A stretch of DNA of 64,000 nucleotides from Chryseobacterium geocarposphaerae (GCF_002797535.1 NZ_PGFD01000003.1:124001-188000), one strand, 5' to 3'; positions 23,465-33,073 are shown, numbered from the stretch's first letter. Program-made: numbers and translations. The notes: a model not told the origin generated them from the letters alone.

Positions 23465-25156
23465 TTATAAATTTTCTTCTTTTTTATCCTTTCTGAAAAG
23501 TTTTACAAAGTATTCCCAACCGAAGAACAGGATAAGAATCATTGCTGCAATCCACCAATATGAAGTTTTATTGGCCTCTCCTGTATTGGTTGCTTTAAAC
23601 ATTCTGTCCCAACGGATTCTCCACCCATCAGCTTGAAAAGAAGCACCAGAATCATTAAATGCACCTTCAATACTCATCCACGTAAACATAGGTTTTCCAA
23701 CAATATTTTCTTCAGGAACAACACCAAAAAACCTAGCATCTAGGGATGCATCTCTATTATCCCCAACCATCATATAATAATCCTGTTTGATGGTATATTG
23801 ATTAGTTTGTTTTCCATTAATAAAAATTTTACCATTTTTATTTTCAAGGCTGTTATGTTCATATTCGGAAATAATCCACTGATACATTGGAAGAGATTCT
23901 TGATTGATTGTAACAACATCTCCTTTTTTAGGAATTTTAAGCGGTCCATACCAATCCTGATTCCAAGGCTTATTAATAGGATAAATAGATTGAGTCGTAT
24001 CTATTTTCGTTCTCATTGCATCTCTATAAGCAACAGCTGCATACCCTTTATCTAATATATCTTCATGAACTGAAATAACTTGAGGAAGAGATTTGATTGC
24101 CTGCAATCTTTTATCAGTTAATTGCATTACATAAACTGTATTCTTAGGATTTATTTTGTATTTTACAATTTTATCCTGAAAATATGGAGATTCACTATCA
24201 ACTTGAACAATTGATATATATTCCAACCTTTTAAACAGGTCTTTAATATCAATTTCACTACCCGTCTCTATAATAAATGAATGCTGTTCTTCCTGGTCTC
24301 CAAGAATCTTTTCTGGCTTTCCATTTACAAAAAGTCTTCCTGCTCTCATCTCAAAAGTGTCACCTGCGACAGCTACACATCTTTTTACATACGGATCTTT
24401 TCTATCAATAGCAGTATGTACAGAATCCTGAGGATAGTTGAAAACAACAATATCGTTTCTCTGAGGTTTATTAAATTGTAAAATTCTCTCATAAGGAAGC
24501 TTTACTGCATCCACATAAGATTTTGGATCATCTTTAGGGTTTCCTTTTTCTCCTGTGTCCATAATGGTTCCCTGTAAGAAAGGGATCGCAACCGGACGCA
24601 TCGGAAGCCTGTATCCATAGCTCCATTTGTTTACGAAAAGGAAGTCACCTACTAAAAGTGTTCTTTCCATAGATCCCGTAGGAATTCCGAATGGCTGGGT
24701 AACAAAAACATGGATAATGGTAGCGAAAACTACTGCAAAAGTAATAGACCCTACAAAAGTGTCTTTTTTCTTCGTATTTTTTTCTTCGTCTGTTAAGAAT
24801 AGGTCATTTGTACTTTCATCTTCTACTTCCGCATCTTTAGAATAGTTGACACTTGCCATATAAATGAACGGAAGAATAACGGTAAGAAGCTGATGCTGGA
24901 AAAGGGTTTTTCCAAATTTCTTCATTAAATAAATGTGAAAAACAGACATCATAATAGGCCCTACAATTGGTAAATAGGATAAAACCGCCCACCATTTCGG
25001 ATGTTTTGTTTCTTTTAAAATAATGAAATAATTATAGAAAGGGATAAAAGCAAATAGCGGACTATATCCCATTTTCTTAAACAGTTTCCATGTGGAAATC
25101 CCCATCAATACAGATAAGATGAGAACATAAACTGTGTACGTTAAAAAATAATTCAT
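23465..25156 (-). CDS. lepB: Signal peptidase I, long Bacteroidota form
   Basis: The 563-residue protein is much longer than E. coli LepB (324). Residues 1-105 form three to four membrane helices of a DUF5684-like module, then comes a linker, a further helix at about 137-153, and the S26 catalytic domain. The nucleophile is Ser162 in IPTGSMERTL, the general base Lys258 in YVKRCVAVAGD, and box E is MVGDNRDASLDARFFG. A C-terminal helix (WWIAAMILILFFGWEYFV) returns to the membrane. An insertion of about 180 residues lies between the Lys and box E. It cleaves Sec signal peptides. It follows dapB by about 110 nt. Confidence 0.93.
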   Translation of the reverse strand: MNYFLTYTVYVLILSVLMGISTWKLFKKMGYSPLFAFIPFYNYFIILKETKHPKWWAVLSYLPIVGPIMMSVFHIYLMKKFGKTLFQHQLLTVILPFIYMASVNYSKDAEVEDESTNDLFLTDEEKNTKKKDTFVGSITFAVVFATIIHVFVTQPFGIPTGSMERTLLVGDFLFVNKWSYGYRLPMRPVAIPFLQGTIMDTGEKGNPKDDPKSYVDAVKLPYERILQFNKPQRNDIVVFNYPQDSVHTAIDRKDPYVKRCVAVAGDTFEMRAGRLFVNGKPEKILGDQEEQHSFIIETGSEIDIKDLFKRLEYISIVQVDSESPYFQDKIVKYKINPKNTVYVMQLTDKRLQAIKSLPQVISVHEDILDKGYAAVAYRDAMRTKIDTTQSIYPINKPWNQDWYGPLKIPKKGDVVTINQESLPMYQWIISEYEHNSLENKNGKIFINGKQTNQYTIKQDYYMMVGDNRDASLDARFFGVVPEENIVGKPMFTWMSIEGAFNDSGASFQADGWRIRWDRMFKATNTGEANKTSYWWIAAMILILFFGWEYFVKLFRKDKKEENL

Positions 25157-25268
25157 AAAATTCTTGTGCCTAATCTATAATATAAGTAATCTGTAATGAG
25201 CAACGGGTTATTTTATCATTGATCATGTACTACTAATTAGTTTACAATGTAAGGATTTTGTTACAAAA

Positions 25269-25970
25269 TTAAAGACCTAAAACGTCTTTCATTTCAAAAT
25301 TTCCTTTTTTATCTTTAATCCATTCCGCAGCGACTACAGCTCCCAACGCAAAACCGTTTCTGTTGAAAGCAGTATGCTTGATCTCAATTTCATCTACTTC
25401 GCTTCTGTAAAAAACGCTGTGAGTTCCGGGAACCTCATCTTCACGAATGGCAAAAATACCTAACTGATTATCCTTCGTTTCATCCAATTTCCAGGCATCA
25501 AACTTTTTATTGTGTTTGAAAATACCTTCAGCAATCGAAATCGCCGTTCCGCTTGGTGCATCTTTTTTATGAATATGGTGAATCTCTTCCAGTTGGCAAG
25601 AATACTCAACTACATTTTTCATTAAGTCTGCCAGTTTTTCGTTTAAAGCAAAAAATAAATTTACTCCCAAACTAAAATTGGATCCGTATAAAAAAGCCGT
25701 ATTATTTTCAACAGCAATTTTTTCGATCTCAACTCTTTTTTCCAGCCATCCTGTTGTACCGCATATTACTGGAATATTATTTTCAAGACATGCTTTTACA
25801 TTATCAAATGCCACTTCGGGAAGCGAAAATTCTATAACAACATCGGGATGATTAAGATTTTCAGCAGTTGGAGTTTCTTTTAGGCGGGCAACAACTTCAT
25901 GACCTCTTTTCTGAGCAATCTCATCGATGATTTTACCCATTTTACCATATCCAACTAATGCTATTCTCAT
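25269..25970 (-). CDS. dapB: 4-hydroxy-tetrahydrodipicolinate reductase
   Basis: The 233-residue enzyme begins MRIALVGYGKMGK, a dinucleotide loop, and has CGTTGW and the substrate signature EEIHHIHKKDAPSGTA with the catalytic His and Lys. It reduces hydroxy-tetrahydrodipicolinate in the lysine/diaminopimelate pathway, needed for peptidoglycan. At 233 residues it is shorter than the E. coli enzyme (273), as is usual in Bacteroidota. It sits between the DUF5683 gene and lepB in a conserved flavobacterial order. Confidence 0.94.
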   Translation of the reverse strand: MRIALVGYGKMGKIIDEIAQKRGHEVVARLKETPTAENLNHPDVVIEFSLPEVAFDNVKACLENNIPVICGTTGWLEKRVEIEKIAVENNTAFLYGSNFSLGVNLFFALNEKLADLMKNVVEYSCQLEEIHHIHKKDAPSGTAISIAEGIFKHNKKFDAWKLDETKDNQLGIFAIREDEVPGTHSVFYRSEVDEIEIKHTAFNRNGFALGAVVAAEWIKDKKGNFEMKDVLGL

Positions 25971-26020
25971 ATGCTTTTATTATTTTAATTATACTAAATC
26001 CAGAAATTATGTATAATGTA

Positions 26021-26668
26021 TTAAAATCTATAACTTAAACTCAGCCCCGTTTTTGGAGGGGTAATTCCATATTGGTCCTGAATGACTGCGGGCGTGAAAG
26101 AAAGATCCGGATCATGACGGCTTTCATAAAGGTGAGAGTCTACCACAGCATCTACAATATTCAGAATATAAATCAATCCTGAAATGGCGATAGCGTAATC
26201 TCTTTGCCTTTTTGCCCTATCTTGTGAATTTGCTAAAGCAGTTTTATCCAGGAAAGGTTTATCGGCTAGAAACTCATTGGGTCTTCCATTCAATTTATCC
26301 AGATAATATCCCCGGTATTTTTTATACTGATTGTCATTCCAGATCGCGATCCCAACTCCGGTTCCTACAGCTCCCCACACGATTGGAATTTTCCAGTATT
26401 TTTTATTATAAAACTGGCCTAATCCGGGTAACACAGCTGAATATAGACCTGCTCTGGTAGGATTTAGCTTCATTGTTTTTCTGGTAGGCCCGTTTGCTTT
26501 CTCCAAATCTTCTACAATTTTGGATTCAGATTTAAGAAGTTTTTTAGGCTGTGCTACTGGTTTTTCTTCACTCACAACAGAATCCACCTTAATGGTATCA
26601 TTAGGTATTACTTGTGAGTAAGCCACTGCAAACAGACACAGAAAAAATGTGAAAAATATTTTCTTCAT
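26021..26668 (-). CDS. DUF5683 exported protein
   Basis: The 215-residue product has a Sec signal peptide (cleavage probably after VAYSQ), a linker, then a small membrane-associated domain with NPTRAGLYSAVLPGLGQFYN (residues 68 on; the PGxGQxYN motif is typical of DUF5683) and further hydrophobic stretches (WGAVGTGVGIAIW, YAIAISGLIYILNIVDAVVD). It ends in LSLSYRF, as outer-membrane beta proteins do. Its function is unknown. It begins right after the parB stop and precedes dapB, so it belongs to the parAB transcript. Confidence 0.8.
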   Translation of the reverse strand: MKKIFFTFFLCLFAVAYSQVIPNDTIKVDSVVSEEKPVAQPKKLLKSESKIVEDLEKANGPTRKTMKLNPTRAGLYSAVLPGLGQFYNKKYWKIPIVWGAVGTGVGIAIWNDNQYKKYRGYYLDKLNGRPNEFLADKPFLDKTALANSQDRAKRQRDYAIAISGLIYILNIVDAVVDSHLYESRHDPDLSFTPAVIQDQYGITPPKTGLSLSYRF

Positions 26669-27559
26669 TTATTTTATATGGGATAAAATATATTCCAGTT
26701 CGTCTTCATTTTTGAAATCCAGAACAATTTTACCTTTTTTACCATTTCCTGAGGTTTTAATCTCCACTTTTACATCTAATATATCAGATATTGTTTTTTG
26801 AACTCTTTTATAATTATTGGAAAGTTCTGTTTTTGCTCTTTTGGCAGCAGGTGATTTCGGATTTTTCAGCGCTGTAGCCGCCTGTTCAGCCTGACGAACA
26901 TTCAACTTTTCTTTGATAATTAAATCAAATAAGATCTGCTGATGTTCTTCACTTTCCAAACTGATAATAGCTCTACCGTGTCCAGCTGAAATCTCTCCGC
27001 TTCTTATTGCGTTCTGAATATCCGGACTTAATCTTAACAATCTTATTGAGTTAGTAATGGTACTTCTGTCTTTCCCTACTCTCTGGCTAAGATTTTCCTG
27101 GGTTAAACCAATTTCTTCTAAAAGCCTGTGATAAGTAAGCGCAATTTCAATGGCATCCAGATCCTCTCTCTGAATATTTTCAACAAGAGCCATTTCCAGA
27201 AGCTCCTGATCATTCACCAGACGAATATAAGCAGGAATACTGGTAAGACCGGCAATTTTACTCGCTCTGAAACGTCTTTCCCCTGAGATAATTTCGAATC
27301 TTTCTCCGTCTTTTCTTAAAGTAACAGGCTGAATAACTCCTAAATTCTTAATAGACTGAGCAAGTTCATTTAAGGCTTTTTCGTCAAAATAAGTTCTTGG
27401 CTGGGTCGGGTTCGGATAAATATCTTCTAGGGATACTTCTACAATATTCCCCACAAATTTATCTGCTCCCGCATCGGTAGCAGAGTTAATTGTCGCTTTG
27501 GATTCAGCACTAAGAATAGCACCTAAACCGCGTCCCATCGCTCTTTTTTTATCCTTCAT
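26669..27559 (-). CDS. parB: Chromosome-partitioning protein ParB
   Basis: The 296-residue protein has the ParB N-terminal CTPase domain (LEDIYPNPTQPRTYFDEKAL, GERRFRASKIAG, ENIQREDLDAIEIA), a helix-turn-helix (about residues 150-195, RVGKDRSTITNSIRLLRL) and a C-terminal dimerisation domain. It loads at parS sites near the origin and works with ParA. It lies 31 nt downstream of parA. No convincing parS sequence was found in this window. Confidence 0.95.
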   Translation of the reverse strand: MKDKKRAMGRGLGAILSAESKATINSATDAGADKFVGNIVEVSLEDIYPNPTQPRTYFDEKALNELAQSIKNLGVIQPVTLRKDGERFEIISGERRFRASKIAGLTSIPAYIRLVNDQELLEMALVENIQREDLDAIEIALTYHRLLEEIGLTQENLSQRVGKDRSTITNSIRLLRLSPDIQNAIRSGEISAGHGRAIISLESEEHQQILFDLIIKEKLNVRQAEQAATALKNPKSPAAKRAKTELSNNYKRVQKTISDILDVKVEIKTSGNGKKGKIVLDFKNEDELEYILSHIK

Positions 27560-27590
27560 ATTTGCTTTTAGCTTTTTGGCTATTTGCTTT

Positions 27591-28364
27591 TTAATTCTTT
27601 ACTAATTTTTCGTTCTTCAGTAAAACTTCTTCCGCCAGCTGAATGTACTGAACAGCTCCTTTACTTTCTGCATCGTAGTTTAAGATACTCTCTCCGAAAC
27701 TCGGTGCCTCGCTTAATCTTACGTTTCTGCTGATGATAGTTTCAAATACCATTTCAGGGAAATGTGAGTTTACTTCTTCCACCACTTGGTTAGACAGTCT
27801 CAATCTGCTGTCGTACATCGTCAAAAGAAGGCCTTCGATATCTAAATCTTTATTATGAATTTTCTGAACATTTTTAATGGTGTTCAATAATTTCCCTAAA
27901 CCTTCCAATGCAAAATACTCACACTGAATCGGGATGATTACAGAATCTGCAGCGGTAAGAGCATTCACGGTAATAAGACCTAAACTCGGAGCGCAATCGA
28001 TAATGATGTAATCGTAGTCATTTCTTACGCTTTCTAATGCTTTTTTCAGCATATACTCACGGTTGTCTTTGTCTACCAGCTCAATTTCAGCTGCTACCAG
28101 GTCGATATGGGAGGGTACAATATCAAGATTCGGAGTTGCCGTCTGCTTGATACAGCTTCTTGTATCCACACTATGCTCCAATAAGTTGTAAGTAGAATAC
28201 TGAACATCATCAACTCCTAAACCTGAGGTAGCATTCGCCTGAGGATCAGCGTCAATAATTAATATTTTCTTTTCCAATACCCCTAATGCTGCTGCTAAAT
28301 TCACTGCGGTTGTAGTCTTTCCAACACCTCCTTTTTGATTAGCGATACCTATGATTTTTGCCAT
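27591..28364 (-). CDS. parA: Chromosome-partitioning ATPase ParA
   Basis: The product of 257 residues begins MAKIIGIANQKGGVGKTTTA with the deviant Walker A motif, followed by DADPQANAT and DCAPSLGL. I chose the ATG at 28364 rather than 28385 because a TATTTTTG promoter box lies at 28383-28390, which would place the longer start outside the transcript. ParA moves ParB-bound origins apart using ATP-dependent DNA binding. It heads the parA-parB-DUF5683-dapB-lepB set. Confidence 0.95.
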   Translation of the reverse strand: MAKIIGIANQKGGVGKTTTAVNLAAALGVLEKKILIIDADPQANATSGLGVDDVQYSTYNLLEHSVDTRSCIKQTATPNLDIVPSHIDLVAAEIELVDKDNREYMLKKALESVRNDYDYIIIDCAPSLGLITVNALTAADSVIIPIQCEYFALEGLGKLLNTIKNVQKIHNKDLDIEGLLLTMYDSRLRLSNQVVEEVNSHFPEMVFETIISRNVRLSEAPSFGESILNYDAESKGAVQYIQLAEEVLLKNEKLVKN

Positions 28365-28382
28365 TCTTAGAACTTTAAGATT

Positions 28383-28390
28383 CAAAAATA
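28383..28390 (-). promoter_or_regulatory. -7 box (TATTTTTG) of parAB
   Basis: The minus strand reads TATTTTTG 18 nt before the chosen ParA start codon; an exact -33 TTTG was not found. It decides between the two possible ParA starts. Confidence 0.45.
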
Positions 28391-28474
28391 CACTTTTTTC
28401 TTTGCTCTAGGCGAGTCACAAAATCAAAAATAGAGTTAAAATATTGTTAATAAGACTTTTAGCAATAAAAAAAA

Positions 28475-28504
28475 TTATCCACAAAAAAAATTCTTTGTGG
28501 ATAA
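28475..28504. repeat. Two opposed perfect DnaA boxes; also a terminator-like hairpin after tonB
   Basis: TTATCCACA at 28475-28483 and its inverse TGTGGATAA at 28496-28504 are both perfect DnaA boxes and pair over 11 bp (with AAA/TTT). On the minus strand the hairpin is followed by eight T, so it can also end the tonB transcript, 25 nt upstream of it. Position next to parA favours an origin-linked role, but only these two boxes are present, and both readings may hold. Confidence 0.6.
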
Positions 28505-28528
28505 GTGTTATGATTTGTTTTCAGTTGA

Positions 28529-29374
28529 TTAATTATCAAACTTCATAGATATCGGAAATTTGAAAGCACTTCTTACGGATTCCCCCTGTTTATTTTTTCC
28601 TGGGGTCCATTTTCCTTTTGCTGAAATAGCTTTTATGGTTCTAATGGCTTCATTGTTAAAATCAGCATTGGCACCACTTGCTTTAATTCCTGAAATGGTT
28701 CCGTCAATTTCTACAATAAAAGTAATTGTTGTTCTCATGATACCATCGGATTCGAAACCTGAACCGTCAAAGTTATTCATTACTTTATTTCTGAAAGACT
28801 CTATTCCCCCACTAAAATTAGCTTCTGCACTTAGCTCTGTTTCTATTTTATTTTTATCAACTTTAGGAGCTTCTGGTTTTATATATGGAGCTACAGGACC
28901 AGTACCACTAGTAGGGATAGTCGTTGGAGGAACATATGTATTTATTGGGGCAGGATCCGCTTTTAAATTAGTACTCAATCCTGCCACTGCATCATCCGGG
29001 ATTTTCTTTTTCTCACTTTCAACTGCATCCCTTTTAGGCTCAGCAACTCTTGAATCGTAAGTTTTCACATTCGGAGGAGTGGTCGGCTTCACAGGTTCAA
29101 CTTTCACTGGTGGTGTATCTGGTTGCTCATACACATCTGTAATAATGAAGGGTCCTGAAGTAGGTATTTTTTCAATAGGACCAGACGATTTAAATGCATT
29201 AATCACAAATGGCGTAATAGAAACTGCAGCCAATAAACTCACACCTACAAAAAGTGCTTTTGTTAATATTCTGTCTGATTCATTTCTTAAAACATAGGCG
29301 CCGTACTCCTTATTACGGTGCTCAAATAAAACTTCATTAAAACGAAATTCTTGATTTTGGTGTAGGTGTTTCAT
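28529..29374 (-). CDS. Energy transducer TonB
   Basis: The product of about 281 residues begins with a cytoplasmic segment (HQNQEFRFNEVLFEHRNKEYGAYVLR region), a single membrane helix (ALFVGVSLLAAVSITPFVI, about 40-60), a long Pro-rich periplasmic spacer and a C-terminal TonB domain (about 195-280, with FIVEIDGTISGIKA and GKWTPGKNKQGESV). It couples the proton motive force to outer-membrane receptors together with ExbB/ExbD, which are not in the window. The frame can also start with GTG at 29377, directly before this ATG. This N-terminal form (NKEYGAYxLR) is common for Bacteroidota TonB. Confidence 0.92.
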   Translation of the reverse strand: MKHLHQNQEFRFNEVLFEHRNKEYGAYVLRNESDRILTKALFVGVSLLAAVSITPFVINAFKSSGPIEKIPTSGPFIITDVYEQPDTPPVKVEPVKPTTPPNVKTYDSRVAEPKRDAVESEKKKIPDDAVAGLSTNLKADPAPINTYVPPTTIPTSGTGPVAPYIKPEAPKVDKNKIETELSAEANFSGGIESFRNKVMNNFDGSGFESDGIMRTTITFIVEIDGTISGIKASGANADFNNEAIRTIKAISAKGKWTPGKNKQGESVRSAFKFPISMKFDN

Positions 29375-29555
29375 CACTAAAAATTTAAACTGTTAAAAAA
29401 TAAATTATCAGTTTTCCAAATACTGACAATTAAACACCAAACGTCTATCAAAATATTTGCCAAAAATTTATCAATATTTCACAAAAGCAAAACAAACGGT
29501 AAAATATTTGAAATTTAACTATGTCATAAATATATTCAGCAGTTCATATAAAAAC

Positions 29556-29581
29556 AAAAAATCCCGCTTAAAGCGGGACTT
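29556..29581 (-). terminator. Terminator of purA
   Basis: TCCCGCTT (29562-29569) pairs with AAGCGGGA (29571-29578); six T follow on the minus strand. It lies about 20 nt after the purA stop. Confidence 0.85.
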
Positions 29582-29600
29582 CAAAATATCTGAAATTATT

Positions 29601-30887
29601 TTAAAATAATTCTTTTCTGATGATGTTCTGGCTTCTTTCAGGACCAACAGAAACTAGATAAACGTTGATTCCTAAATACTTCTCAATAAACTCGATGTAT
29701 TCCTGAGCCGTTTGTGGAAGTTCATCATAGCTTCTTGCTTTTGTAATGTCTTCTTTCCAACCCGGTAGATCTTGGTAGATTGGCTCGTAATTGTATAATT
29801 TCTCTGTTGAAGAAGTGAAATAATCGATGATTTTTCCGTCTTCCGTTTTGTAATGAGTAACTACTTTTAGGTTTTCAATTCCTGTCAGAACGTCTAATTT
29901 CGTAATTACAAGATTATTGATCCCGTTAATCATACAAGCGTGCTTCAAAGAAACAAGGTCCAACCAACCTGTTCTTCTAGGTCTACCTGTAGTTGCACCG
30001 AATTCACCACCGATTTGTCTGATGCTTTCTCCTAATTCGTTGTCTAATTCTGATGGGAAAGGTCCGTTACCCACTCTTGTACAGTAGGCTTTTGCAACAC
30101 CGATCAAGTTTTGAAGTGATGTTGGAGGAACTCCCGCTCCTGAACAAACTCCTCCTGTAGATGGAGAAGATGAAGTTACATATGGATAGGTTCCAAAGTC
30201 GATATCAAGCATTAAAGCCTGTGCTCCTTCGAATAAAACGTTTTTACCGTCTCTGATTGCTTCGTTAAGTTCCAGTTCCGTATCAACGATTCTGTCCTGA
30301 AGCTGTCTTCCGATCTCTAAATATTCATTGTAAATTTCCTCAACGTCTAATGTCGGTTTTCCGTAGTATTTTTCAAATAGAGAATTCTTGATTTTTAAGT
30401 TTTTCTCGATTTTATCTCTTAAAATTTCAGGATTCAGAAGGTCGATCATTCTGATCCCTACTCTTGCAATTTTATCTTCATAGCAAGGTCCGATTCCTTT
30501 TTTCGTCGTTCCGATCTGCGTTCCTCCGTGCTCTTCTTCACGGTAAGTATCCAAAAGAATGTGGTAAGGCATGATGACATGCGCTCTTCTGCTGATGAAA
30601 ATGTGATCTGTCTTTAAGCCTTTGCTCTCGATCTGATTCACCTCCTTAATGAAAGATTTAGGATTTACCACTACTCCGTTGGCAATGATACACTTCCCTT
30701 TGCACTGAAGAACTCCCGATGGAAGAAGGTGCAAAACGAATTTCTCTTCACCTACATAAACCGTGTGACCAGCGTTGTCCCCACCCTGGAAACGTACAAC
30801 GTAATCCGATTTTGCCGATAAAACATCCGTGATTTTTCCTTTACCTTCATCTCCATACTGAAGACCTACAACTACGTAAGTTGACAT
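29601..30887 (-). CDS. purA: Adenylosuccinate synthetase
   Basis: The 428-residue enzyme has the P-loop GLQYGDEGKGKITD (catalytic Asp near residue 13), GDNAGHTVY, GTTKKGIGPCYEDK, EGAQALMLDIDFGTYPYVTSS and GRPRRTGWLDLV, all typical PurA motifs. It converts IMP, aspartate and GTP to adenylosuccinate in purine synthesis. It is monocistronic, with a terminator downstream and a full -33/-7 promoter at 30913-30944. Confidence 0.97.
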   Translation of the reverse strand: MSTYVVVGLQYGDEGKGKITDVLSAKSDYVVRFQGGDNAGHTVYVGEEKFVLHLLPSGVLQCKGKCIIANGVVVNPKSFIKEVNQIESKGLKTDHIFISRRAHVIMPYHILLDTYREEEHGGTQIGTTKKGIGPCYEDKIARVGIRMIDLLNPEILRDKIEKNLKIKNSLFEKYYGKPTLDVEEIYNEYLEIGRQLQDRIVDTELELNEAIRDGKNVLFEGAQALMLDIDFGTYPYVTSSSPSTGGVCSGAGVPPTSLQNLIGVAKAYCTRVGNGPFPSELDNELGESIRQIGGEFGATTGRPRRTGWLDLVSLKHACMINGINNLVITKLDVLTGIENLKVVTHYKTEDGKIIDYFTSSTEKLYNYEPIYQDLPGWKEDITKARSYDELPQTAQEYIEFIEKYLGINVYLVSVGPERSQNIIRKELF

Positions 30888-30912
30888 ATTTTACTTTTAT
30901 TTTAGATTCATG

Positions 30913-30944
30913 CAAAATTACTTTTAAAAAATTGGGTGCGCAAA
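30913..30944 (-). promoter_or_regulatory. Promoter of purA
   Basis: On the minus strand TTTG (30941-30944), 20 nt, then TAATTTTG (30913-30920), 25 nt before the start codon. Confidence 0.65.
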
Positions 30945-31068
30945 TTTGTGATGGATTTTATTTTTGGATGAAACGAAAACGTGAATTAAAAAATAAAATA
31001 TAACAATTCGTAATTCATCTAAATTAGCCGGAACAGTATAAATTTAATGTACAAAATCTTAATTCTTG

Positions 31069-31076
31069 TATCTTTG
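31069..31076 (+). promoter_or_regulatory. -7 box (TATCTTTG) of the secreted-protein gene
   Basis: TATCTTTG fits TAnnTTTG and lies 25 nt before the ATG at 31102; no exact -33 TTTG was seen. Confidence 0.45.
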
Positions 31077-31101
31077 ATTTTCCAGAATCCAGCAATTAAC
31101 T

Positions 31102-33000
31102 ATGACCTATAAGATATTATCAGTATTCGCATTCCTTTTAATAAGTAATTTCAGCTCTGGGCAGCAAAAAAAATACCTCCAGGACAGTGTCTCTATTTAT
31201 CAGCAGATCAAAATTTTAAAAAAAGGTAAAAAAGATTACAATGGTATTTTGACGATTGACAATAAACTACTCACTCAGAAAATTTCAAAATATATTTCCG
31301 AAAAAAAGGAGCAAAAAATATATTCACAAAACCTTACTTATCCCTCTTCTTCTTTATTGCAACAATTAATTGACGAAGATCAAAAAGCTATTCCAAAGAT
31401 TATAGCGATTTTAGAATCCAATGATTCTGTTAAAATAAATGAATTATTCCAGCAATATTATTCCCCGACTAGTTACGGTTATCAGCAATTCGGGAAGATT
31501 AACAGTAAGGAACTAATTGATCTGTTAACAAAAACACTTCATCAAACTGACAGTGCTGATTTGCAGCAAAAGATCATTACTTTACTTTGTCGATTCGAAA
31601 ATCCGGAATATCTCACCATTGCAGAAAATTTTCTGGTTTCAGGAAACTGTAAATCCGAACTAGGTGCATTCTCAACAATATGCATGCATTTTCATGTAAA
31701 GGATTATCAAAAATCTTTAAAGTACATTTTTGATAAAGCTATTAGTAATCCTCAGTACGTTAATAAAAATAATTACCGGTTATTTTACAACGCCATCAAT
31801 TCCATACTGATCGACAGTTATGACACCGAGGAAAAGCAAAAAGCCATTGACTATGCTTTTGAGTTCATTGACAAACGTATTCAATTCCCCGATGCGGACC
31901 TTACCAATTATATTAAAAGCAACGAAACCTTTTATCTTCAAAGTTTTGGGTTCATGAACGATCCTCACGATGTGATGAGTCTTGATTTTATTACCGTAAT
32001 GATAAAAGCGGACGACAAAAGAATTGTTCCCTATATACAGAAGCTAAATGAACTGGGAATAAAGAATATAACTTCAGATTTTATTCTATGGAAATATGGT
32101 ATTGATCCTTCCGAAAAAACGTTCCAGAAATTAATTAATGATTATGATTATTTCAATAAAGTTTTATTTGTCCTGGACCAAAGAAGTATCTTACAGGCAG
32201 ACAATAAACAACTGGAATATATCTTCTCCTCTTTTGAAAACAAGCTTTCATATAAAGACTACAGTAGCGATAAATCGGGTATGACCAGAAGCAATGGAGA
32301 CGTTTTTTCAGCAGCTGAGACTTTATATCAACTGGATCAAAAAAAATTTAATATATGGGTTGAACATTATATAAAAAGCAATGAGCTAAAAAATGCCTTT
32401 TACGAATATTACAATCTCAATAACGACAGGGCAACCTTTCTTTATCTTAAAAATAAAGAACAGAAAAAGATAAAAAGCATCAATGAACCCTCAATATACA
32501 TACAACCAGAAAGGCTCCAAGTGCTTAATGCTTTTATTTCTACACTGAAAGATAACCAATTAGAAATCTTTGACCTATATACCAGTGATGCAGGTTATGA
32601 AATTGATCTTCTTGAAAGTGTATTAATCAATGCAAAAAAATATTCTAAGGGAGAACTCAACCACCTAGAATTCTATACCGATTATTATGGTGATAATTTC
32701 AAGGTAGTTAATGACAACAACAGCATATTTATCTCGTTCAATGACAATACATTATATAATGAATTTGTAATCCTTAACGATAAGGTATATTTTATCGAAA
32801 TGAATAAAATAAAAAACAATAGAGAAAAAGCAATAACAGAACTTTTAAAGACACTTCTACAATCAGGGAAATCTGAAAACGCTTTTGTTCCGATATCCTG
32901 TTGCCATAGTATAAATAGTGGTGCCAAAAGAACTCTTTTTTCGTTTGGAAATCTTGAAAAAATTACTGAAATAAAAAATAAATACGGCTTTGCTGAATAA
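31102..33000 (+). CDS. Secreted protein of unknown function
   Basis: The 632-residue product has a Sec signal peptide (about residues 1-20, ending NFSSGQ). The rest is soluble and mostly alpha-helical in character, with repeated short helical stretches at about 95-330 that could be HEAT-like repeats (for example TLHQTDSADLQQKIITLLCR), and a more beta-like C-terminal part (about 500-632) with a PISCCHSINSG motif. I do not recognise the family. It is monocistronic, has its own TATCTTTG box, and precedes an alpha/beta hydrolase gene by 73 nt. It is probably periplasmic. Confidence 0.75.
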   Translation: MTYKILSVFAFLLISNFSSGQQKKYLQDSVSIYQQIKILKKGKKDYNGILTIDNKLLTQKISKYISEKKEQKIYSQNLTYPSSSLLQQLIDEDQKAIPKIIAILESNDSVKINELFQQYYSPTSYGYQQFGKINSKELIDLLTKTLHQTDSADLQQKIITLLCRFENPEYLTIAENFLVSGNCKSELGAFSTICMHFHVKDYQKSLKYIFDKAISNPQYVNKNNYRLFYNAINSILIDSYDTEEKQKAIDYAFEFIDKRIQFPDADLTNYIKSNETFYLQSFGFMNDPHDVMSLDFITVMIKADDKRIVPYIQKLNELGIKNITSDFILWKYGIDPSEKTFQKLINDYDYFNKVLFVLDQRSILQADNKQLEYIFSSFENKLSYKDYSSDKSGMTRSNGDVFSAAETLYQLDQKKFNIWVEHYIKSNELKNAFYEYYNLNNDRATFLYLKNKEQKKIKSINEPSIYIQPERLQVLNAFISTLKDNQLEIFDLYTSDAGYEIDLLESVLINAKKYSKGELNHLEFYTDYYGDNFKVVNDNNSIFISFNDNTLYNEFVILNDKVYFIEMNKIKNNREKAITELLKTLLQSGKSENAFVPISCCHSINSGAKRTLFSFGNLEKITEIKNKYGFAE

Positions 33001-33073
33001 TGTTTATATCCAGTCATTTTGAAGATATCTAGCGCTTTATTATTTTATATCTTTAGTATCTAAATAAGTTCTT

